Of a stretch of DNA of 64,000 bases, positions 57,220 through 64,000 are shown piece by piece. Each line of letters starts with the position of its first letter. Within the stretch, counting starts at the first letter, position 1. The notes under the pieces are model-generated. The model searched no databases. It was not told the DNA's origin and saw only the letters and a list, made by a program, of their open reading frames with translations. A program made the translations under genes and the position numbers. Source of the stretch: Hoplostethus atlanticus (taxonomy: Eukaryota > Chordata > Actinopteri > Trachichthyiformes > Trachichthyidae). Where the stretch lies: the NCBI GenBank assembly GCA_034670405.1, contig JAXDDX010000120.1, forward strand, positions 434,001 through 498,000, given 5' to 3'.

Positions 57220-57735
57220 CCAGAGACTGTCAACTTCTACAACGTTTCCAAGGTGAGATGTGTAAATGGTAGTATTATAGAGACAGATAAAAACACATTG
57301 ATGTTTGCGTTGGACAATGATTACAGCTTGCGCTAATGTTGCTCTGCAACATCCTGGACCTGGCTGCCATCAACGCGCACATCTTGCGACACATCACTAG
57401 TCTTGTTTCGTTTCCCCTGACCTGTTAAGATATTGTGATTATTTGTTCGTTATATTGTTCATAATTGTTCCTAATCCTTCTACAACGTTTCCAAGGTGAG
57501 CTGTGTAAATGGTAGTATTGTAGAGACAGATAAAAACACACTGATGTTGTAAAAAATATTTCCATTGGACAATTTAATTTCATTAATTAAACAATTATGA
57601 CAGTTTGCGCTAATTTCTATCTCAGGTCGGAGTTGACGTGGTGGATCCGATGGCTCGGCTGTACTCTGTTCTGCAACATCCTGGACCTGGCTGCCATCAA
57701 CGCGCACATCTTGCGCCACATCGTCTTGTTTCGTT
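57220..57735 (+). repeat. Shortened repeat copies of the piggyBac 3' gene region
   Basis: Two further copies (about 57225-57400 and 57478-57720) repeat CTTCTACAACGTTTCCAAGG, the intron, and CCTGGACCTGGCTGCCATCA, each with different internal losses. A shared ATTATTTGTT..TATATTGTTC spacer follows each one. Confidence 0.8.
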
Positions 57736-58160
57736 TCACCTGACCTGTTAAAATATTCTGATTATTTGTTCTGTTATATTGTTCATAATAATAAATTATT
57801 GTTAAAATTTGATGAATTATATTGTATTTTGTTTACTCTATGTAGTCTACATCATTGTTATTGTTTGTTATTTTCTAATATTCATTCATTATTTTCTTTC
57901 TGAATATTGTGTGATTTTTATTGTGTTTTCTGCCTGCTATTTTGATTCCTGATTCCTGCAGCCAATAAATGTTTTTATTTTGTTTATTGTGTCAGGTCTG
58001 TATTGATATGCATAGTTGCCCTATCTGATAGAATAATTTACACTATTCTATTGTAGCATTGTCAATACTACAAACTGTTCAGCTTTGGCCCGTGCCGTGA
58101 AAGGCTGCTGCGCACTGTGAAAGAAGCCTAGAGCAAAGCCCGTCGATATCGCTTATAGCC
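57736..58160. other. AT-rich piggyBac right end
   Basis: Non-coding; contains CCAATAAATG at about 57961, a possible polyadenylation signal. Confidence 0.5.
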
Positions 58161-58169
58161 TAACACTTT

Positions 58170-59560
58170 AGTTGACTTTGCATGTGTTGTTTCCTTGGTT
58201 GCATAGATCTAAATACAGTTCCTAGTGTTAATAGCAGGATTGGCAAACAAGCTGGGTTAGGAGGGGTTAAGGCACCTGGTGTGAAATTGAACGCCTGCCA
58301 GCAAGCTGCGGATATAGGGGGGACTAAAGCGCCTAGAATCTCGGCAATAGGTGAGGAAGGCACAGACCGTGGGTGTGAGGATAGGCGTGAGGTTTTCCAG
58401 GCCGAATCGTAGACTTTCAGGGTGAACGAGGCTAGGCCTGCTCTCATGTAATGGTTGGCCGCCTCTCGGTAGTGCTGCAGGACGGGATTTTCGGTTGGGC
58501 TTAATTGAGGATCAGGGAGGAGATGGGTGGAAGGGGCAGGGTCTCCGGAAAGCCTGAAAGTTGAAGCGAGACAGGGAGTCAGCTATGGTGTTTGAACACC
58601 CAGGAATGTGCTTGGCTTTGATAATAAAATTGTGCATTATTGAGAGCCAGGTGAGGTGCCTGACGAAGGGCATTATAGCGGGAGTGGCCCTTGTCCAGGA
58701 TGGCAACCACTGCTTGATTGTTGCAGTTCACGGTGATGCGCTTACGGCACCACAGGTGGCCCCAGATGTGGCAGGAGACGACCACTGGGAATATTTTGAA
58801 TAGGGCAGAAGTGTGTCCGAGGCCTGAAAACAGACTGGGCCATTTTCCTGCGAACCACTGGCCTTGGTAGTACCCCCCAAAACCCGCAGAGGGCACTGCG
58901 TCAGTGAAGTTCATGGCATCTGCAGAGAGGGCGACGTCGTCATAGAAAAAGGAGAGGGGGATGCCAAGCTAGGCGAAGGACTGTTTGAGTTTGAAGAGGG
59001 AGTTTCCGGAAGGGTTGGACGGGGGATCTATCAGAAGGAAGTCGTCTAGGAGATGTAGTACGGACGGCAGTCTGGAGTTATTCAGGAGAATCCAGCAGAG
59101 GGCTTCGGACAGGAAGTTGAAAATGCAGGGGCTACTTTTACAGCCTGACTGCAAAATACAGTTTTGACTCCCATTTTACGCCGAAGAGTAGCCACTGGGA
59201 CTGGTGAATGGGGATAGTTTTGAAGGCATCTGTGATGTCGGCTTTGGATAGCCAAGCTCCTTGCCCTGCTAATTTGATGAGGCTGATGGCATTGTCGACT
59301 GAAGCGTAGTATAGGGAAAATTGCTCAGCGGGCTGTTGACGCTGGCTACGGGAGCGGGGAGCGAATAATTTGAAAATTAGGCATTTTTTTGCCAGAATAT
59401 CTGCGGGTGGCGATGCCTATGGGGCTGCTGCGGAATACAGGGAAGGGGGTGAGGAGTCAAAGGGGCCGATCAAATATCCCTTTTCTAGCTCCTTTTTTTA
59501 GCAGCTGGGATCTCCGGCTCGTCCATAGTGGAACAAAGATTTTTTTGCTATGTGGGTTTC
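58170..59560 (-). pseudogene. DIRS reverse transcriptase / RNase H and recombinase N-terminus
   Basis: Minus strand, from high to low coordinates. The reverse-transcriptase box KADITDAFKTIPIHQSQW lies at about 59200-59255, LFGVKW follows, and LLDDFLLI (catalytic Asp pair) at about 59055. RNase H has TDAVPSAGFGGYYQGQWFAG at about 58850-58910, GHLWCRKRITVNCNNQAVV and ILDKGHSRYNALRQ. Then the recombinase N-terminal RAGLASFTLKVYDSAWKT lies at about 58390-58445. Stops and frameshifts separate these. Confidence 0.8.
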
Positions 59561-59698
59561 AGACAGGGAAGTGGTGATGCCCACCCGGAAGCCCTGGGAG
59601 AGGCCTGTGACCAGGTGGTCGACGAAAGTTTGGGTCGGGGTAATGGCGGAGTTCGGTGGCGAGGAGTGGGATGTTTATTGGCGTGGATGGATGGCAGG

Positions 59699-60130
59699 TC
59701 AGAATCTCCGGAAACCGCCCTGATCTTGGCAGTCGCATGTGGCTTCCCCGCAGCCGCTGCAGACATGGAGGAATGTACAGTTTGGATAAGTGCAGACATT
59801 GTGGTTGAAATTATTGCAGATAGGCTGGCTGGAATTGGAAGGCACCTGGCGGTCATGGTGGCTGGGGGCTGGAAGGAGAGCAGGGAGGCTGGGGAGATGG
59901 GAACGGCTGGTGGTGTGAAACAGGACTGTTGGACATAGTGCGGCTGTGTGGCCTATATCGCCGTTACGTCCCTTGTATTGCTTTCTGTTTTCTCTGCCAA
60001 GTTGCAGGTCCGCCCCTTTCTTCGTACTAGCACAGATTGCACACACCTGGAACTGATAATTTCCAACAATATAAAGGCTAGTGAGAAGCTGCAGTCTTCC
60101 TTTCTTGGCCACATCTACTGGTGGGCTCAT
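59699..60130 (-). pseudogene. DIRS gag C-terminal part with Cys/His finger
   Basis: PPVDVAKKGRLQLLTSLYIV, then, after a Ser/Pro-rich linker, the Cys/His cluster NHNVCTYPNCTFLHVCSGCG. This NxxC..PNC.FLHVC..CG arrangement is typical of fish DIRS/Ngaro gag. The N-terminal gag lies beyond the gypsy insertion at 61448-61678 (GLHKAGITLEPGLNFSLLQD). Confidence 0.75.
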
Positions 60131-60149
60131 GCGGTTTGTTTGGTGTTGT

Positions 60150-61465
60150 GTGGCTAGAGAATCGCATGGTATTTTCGTTAACTGGAAAGCCTGGTAGGGG
60201 TGAGCTGCCGTGTTATTTAACTTCCCCCCTTTTCTCCTGTTTTGTTGAGCCAGGGAGGGTATATTCTACTGTACTTTTGTTTCCTTCGGGTCAGTCTAGT
60301 TTCTTTTGAGTTCAAGGCAGTCTAGGTTTGTTTGTTTGTTGTTCTGGCCTTGGCCACCCTGACGTTATTTAAGGCTCCCTTGTTGTTCATATATCGTACC
60401 ATGTTGGTGTTAATAATAAACGGTTTTGTTTGCATAAACTATGTTCACATCTATCTTTTTTTTTGCATCTGTGATGGTGCTTGTTGAGAAGCGGTTAGTG
60501 GTGTGTTTATAAGATGGCTTTGTTTGAGTTGGAAGGGTTTATAGGTAGTCCTACATTGGAAAAGATCGATAGATGTAGAAAGGATGATTTGTGCATGATT
60601 GCAGAGCATTATGACATCCAAGTATCTAAATCGCTCATTAAGAGGGAGTTAAGGCTATCGTTGTGGATGGTCTGGTGGAGTTAGTATCACAAAGGGCTGG
60701 TTTTGGTGCGCCTAGACAAGTACATCCAAGTGAGTCCTCTTCCTCTTCCTCATTTCCATCCACAAACACCTTTGATGTGAGCAAGAATATTTAATTAGTT
60801 CCTCCCTTTCGGGAAACCGAAGTCGTATTTTGGTGCGTTTGAGCGTATCGCTGCCGCGTTACACTGGCCAAAAGATGTCTGGCCCTTACTACTCCAGTGT
60901 AAATTGACTGGTAGAGCGCAAGAGGTTTGTTCCGCCTTGTCTATTGAAGACTGTCTTGATTATGATACTGTTAAAAATGCTATACTTTGGGAATATGAGT
61001 TGGTGCCTGAGGCTTATAGGCAGCATTTTCGTAATCTGAGAAAATCTCCTACCCAGATTTTTGTTGACTTTGCCAGAGCAAGTGACACTCTTTGATAGAT
61101 GGTGTGCAGCAAGCAAGGCCACAGATTTTAAATCATTACGTGAACTACTGTTGTTGGAAGAGTTCAAAAATTGTGTGCCGGAGCGCACTATGGTGTATTT
61201 AAATGAGCAGAAAGTCACCACGCTGAAGCAGGCAGCAGTTTTAGCGGATGAGTTTGTTTTAACACATAGGAGCGTTTTTAGCGGGAAAAGAGAGCATCCT
61301 TCTCCTCGTGAATCTGTGCCAAGAGAGGTTGTCTCCTCCGAGTCCTAAATCTGAGAGACAAATCCGGCCATATTATCGCTGATTGCCTATCACTGAAACG
61401 CAAGCAGCAGTTACCGCTGGCTAAGCAGCCCAAAGGGGTTGGTTTGATTAAAATGGTCTCCCTCC
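60150..61465 (+). mobile_element. Ty3/gypsy 5' fragment: LTR-like leader and SCAN-like gag
   Basis: An LTR-like leader (to about 60480) precedes an ATG at 60514 (MALFELEGFIGSPTLEKIDR). After broken sequence, gag continues at 60904-61348: ILWEYELVPEAYRQHFRNL, FKSLRELLLLEEFKNCVPE, VTTLKQAAVLADEFVLTH. This is the SCAN-like capsid region of fish gypsy elements. A degenerate GHIIADCLSLKRKQQ zinc knuckle follows, and the element stops where DIRS sequence resumes. Frameshift near 61090; no pol. Confidence 0.75.
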
Positions 61466-61759
61466 CAGGTCAGTGGACAAAACTGAAGCTGTCCTGGTGC
61501 GTTTGCGGCCCCGCGGAGCTGGCTTCTCCTTGAGGGCGTCGGGAGCCTGGGCGGAAACAGCGGAGGCCAGGTCTTGGAGGAGGGAGAAATTTAAACCTGG
61601 CTCCAGGGTGATGCCCGCCTTGTGCAGACCGGCAATGATCGGGGCTGATGGCGAGAGGCCAAACTGGTTGCCGGTCAAATGGTTGCTCCTTCGGCGGGAT
61701 GGGCCTGGGGAGGGTTCGAGCTAAGAATCCTGGATGATCGGATTACTCCCAAGGAGATT

Positions 61760-62438
61760 GTAGGAATCCAACATGATGGAAAAGTGAAGGGTGAGTAATC
61801 TACACTGCCAACGATTTCCTTGTATATTTACAGTAAGTTACTGGCAACACGGTTGCCAGCAAATTGCTGTTTTTTTGATTTACAATAAACTACTGTAATT
61901 GTACTGTAATGCAATTTACAGTATATAGAACAATACTGTATTACTACAAAACAGTATTTTGGTCTATTTCTACTGTATTTTATTATATTGTACTGTAATA
62001 TCTCCAGTTATATTAATATATTACTGCTAATTACAATATTAATTAATAATTATTACTAATATTATAATAATCTCCAGTTACTAATATTTCTATACTTCAG
62101 TACAACATTACAAATCAAAAGGCAATCCAAACAATGTTCTTAATAAAAAAAAGTTTTATTCAATCAATACATTTCAACTTTTAATTATTATTATTTTTTT
62201 TTATTTCAATAATGTTTTCATTAACATTTTGTTACTGTGTTTTGACAACATTCAAATTTATGAACATTTTCCTGAAAGTTCAGCCCAATGTGAGTGTTGA
62301 TTTTCTCCAACATGTTTTGACAACATTCAAATTTTTTCAAACAACGTTTTTTCTAAAAAATGTATTTAACCACAGGCTTCTGGATTTTTAGAAGCCCATC
62401 CTATTGATTACGAACCAAGCCCCCTAGCAATGCTAGTA
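61760..62438. other. AT-rich stretch with ATTTACAGTA motifs
   Basis: It contains TTACTGGCAACACGGTTGCC and iterated TACTGTAATTGTACTGTAAT-like sequence, plus a short direct repeat of GTTTTGACAACATTCAAAT (62238 and 62314). Possibly a MITE remnant. No gene. Confidence 0.45.
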
Positions 62439-62441
62439 CAG

Positions 62442-63443
62442 GGGTCCGTTCCAGGAAGCAGGTTCAACAAACTCTGAGTCTAAACCTGAACTCTGAGTTG
62501 ATTAACTCATAGATAGGAAACTCTGGGTTTTCGGTTCCAGAACGGCTGATCTGAGTTAGTTCACCCCACTTGAAGTGCTACTACGTGCATTTGGGGAGTA
62601 TGAACAAATTTTCAAAAAGAAGAGCAACACAGCTGCAAAGGAGAGGGAATTGACGTGGGAGAGAATCGCTGCCCGAGTCAATGCGTATGTTTGAATGCAG
62701 TAGTGTATTCATTTAACATTTAACCACACTTTCTTATAATATTACCTACATGTGAGAAAGTGGTGGAATGGTATTGGAAAAAAAATATTTTCATTTAGGT
62801 GCAATCCCACGGGCGCAAAGCGCACTTGGCAGCAGCTGAAAATGAAATATAAAAACATACTTCAAATGGTGTACTTGGGGCGGCAAATTAGAAAGGCAGA
62901 TCTAGAAATGTAATTACTGGAACACAAGTTAGAGGTGGGTGCATGGTCACAGGTGAAATGTGTTGTATAAAAATAAAATTACTAACTTGCTTTTGTAGGA
63001 AATAAAGAAGACCAAATGAAATGTGTCTTTATTTGACTGCTCGGGGTGGTGGTAGTTTAATCCGTGAAGTATAAACGGCATATTATATCTTGGACAGCTC
63101 TTCCATCCTGGACATAGAACATCTAATTGGGGTCTCAAAATCCTCTCCCGATGTAAAGCTATGCAAATTACTTCCGCTTGAATATCGATCGGGTTACCGA
63201 GGAAAGGACACGCCATGTCCAACAGCTGCTTCAGGTTCAGCAGAGGGAGGAGACAGGGAGAAACTCAGGGTTTGTTAAAGAAAACCTGCCAGCGAGCAGG
63301 TTAGGTTCACAGAGTCAGTTACCATGGTAACTGAATCAGAGTTTGAGTTACCTCTCTTTCTGGAACGGAAAACCCAGAGTTTCCCTCATCTCTGGGTTAA
63401 CAAACTCAGAGTTTTCACTAAACCCGCTTTCTGGAATGGACCC
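62442..63443 (-). mobile_element. PIF/Harbinger derivative B with 3-bp CAG duplication
   Basis: Inverted relative to copy A. The ends are GGGTCCGTTCCAGGAAGC and GCTTTCTGGAATGGACCC, flanked by CAG at 62439-62441 and 63444-63446. The Myb/SANT stub now reads on the plus strand (about 62575-62695: FKKKSNTAAK, WERIAARVNAY) and the nuclease stub on the minus strand (62947-63222). No SINE inside. Confidence 0.82.
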
Positions 63444-63446
63444 CAG

Positions 63447-63720
63447 GGGGCTGTTCCAAAAAGCAGGCTTAGAAAAGCGGCGATTAACCTCGCAAGCCTG
63501 ATTTGAATTAACCTAACAAATCAATCGGGGCTAAAGCGGTTCCACGAAGCCCAAGTCAAGCTACCGTGATCGGGCTAAACCGAGCCAGGCTCAAGCAATC
63601 CAGATAATTGAGAGGCGCAATGTTCACGGCCACTGAACAGCGACTTTTAGTGGAGGTCTATGGAGACGAATTGCTGCTAGATTGAATGCGTAAGTAATTG
63701 TTGAATTAAAAACGAACAAA
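63447..63720 (+). mobile_element. Third Harbinger-like end, different subfamily
   Basis: GGGGCTGTTCCAAAAAGCAGG begins immediately after copy B. A start of a Myb-like frame (MFTATEQRLLVEVYGD at about 63620) follows. It is truncated or continues past what I can delimit. Confidence 0.5.
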
Positions 63721-63829
63721 TTGTATAGACCTTATTAAGACCTCATATATGAAACCTCAAGACTGTAAATGTACTATCTATCGCCATAAATAATGTAGTA
63801 AAGGCTGTACGTAAGGTTTCATCTTACTA

Positions 63830-63935
63830 CATTACAGTCATCGTACTGTACTGGACCCTATATGGGGATCGAACTCACAACCTTAAGACTGAGAGTCTCA
63901 TGCTCTACTGACTGAGCTGTTTGGGCTGGTTCTTA
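63830..63935 (-). mobile_element. tRNA-headed SINE fragment
   Basis: On the minus strand, CAGCTCAGTCAGTAGAGCAT (A box) and GGTTGTGAGTTCGATCC (B box) match the head of the SINE at 53974. The L2 tail is largely missing. Confidence 0.8.
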
Positions 63936-64000
63936 CTTTTATTATATTTTTATGAAATCGGTTGTTTCCATCCTGGAAATTGATCGGTTGAAAGCATGTT

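Larger units (their letters stand above)
55586..58166 (+). mobile_element. piggyBac transposon inserted at TTAA in the DIRS element
   Basis: Left flank TTAA at 55582-55585. Right flank TTTA at 58167-58170, probably a mutated TTAA, because DIRS sequence joins cleanly across the two points. The left end is CACTAGAAGCGCCAAGACGG; the right end is degenerate. It carries a broken transposase (about 55733-57001) and, to its right, shortened repeats of its own 3' gene segment. Confidence 0.72.
54642..61750 (-). mobile_element. DIRS/Ngaro-type tyrosine-recombinase retrotransposon, split
   Basis: Minus-strand order is gag (61.75-61.45 and 60.13-59.7 kb), reverse transcriptase and RNase H (about 59.3-58.5 kb), then tyrosine recombinase (58.45-58.17 and 55.58-54.92 kb), matching DIRS/Ngaro. 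It is split by a piggyBac (55586-58166) and a gypsy fragment (about 60150-61465). Multiple stops and frameshifts. Outer boundaries are approximate; split direct repeats were not identified. Confidence 0.75.

Overview
The window looks like a teleost fish chromosome. It has spliced genes with GT/AG introns, (GT)n microsatellites, SINE/L2 tails with the AAGTCGCTTTGGATAAAAGC core, and many transposon types typical of fish: hAT, L2, Polinton, Tx1-type LINEs, Ty1/copia, PIF/Harbinger, piggyBac, DIRS/Ngaro and gypsy. All identifications come from reading the sequence and remembered family motifs; no database search was run.

Region 1 (1-8.1 kb): a decayed multi-exon SAMD3-like host gene (205-4215) broken by a hAT transposon (2226-3991, 8-bp target duplication), which itself carries an L2 LINE (2250-2914). 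An exon for a small acidic/beta-rich domain (about 5.1-5.7 kb) and several short repeats follow.

Region 2 (8165-22798): a complete-length Polinton/Maverick, 14.6 kb, with long terminal inverted repeats and an exact 6-bp target duplication AATGTA. A zinc-motif protein, integrase with chromodomain, minor capsid, small basic protein and major capsid genes run rightward and read open. The protease has a frameshift at a perfect 36-bp palindrome. A conserved hypothetical, a small hydrophobic-tailed protein and the packaging ATPase run leftward. A heavily decayed protein-primed DNA polymerase B fills the right third; its 5' part appears split into six small exons that all join in phase 1.

Region 3 (22.8-26.3 kb): low-complexity DNA and relics of L1/Tx1 LINEs.

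Region 4 (26.3-50.4 kb): two adjacent co-oriented spliced genes. The first is a KMT5A-like SET-domain gene with a duplicated 78-bp exon. The second is a gene with Cys/His fingers, a Crypton-like tyrosine-recombinase domain, a coding minisatellite and a Myb-like C-terminus, carrying one frameshift. Inside an intron of the SET gene sits a 13.7-kb tandem Ty1/copia array (29898-43638): four LTRs, three internal regions, one 5-bp target duplication. Its start codon lies inside the LTR and its primer-binding site inside the coding frame.

Region 5 (50.4-64 kb): a transposon graveyard. It holds a Tx1-like LINE end, two oppositely oriented Harbinger derivatives, a DIRS/Ngaro element on the minus strand split by a piggyBac (at TTAA) and by a gypsy gag fragment, and tRNA-headed SINEs.
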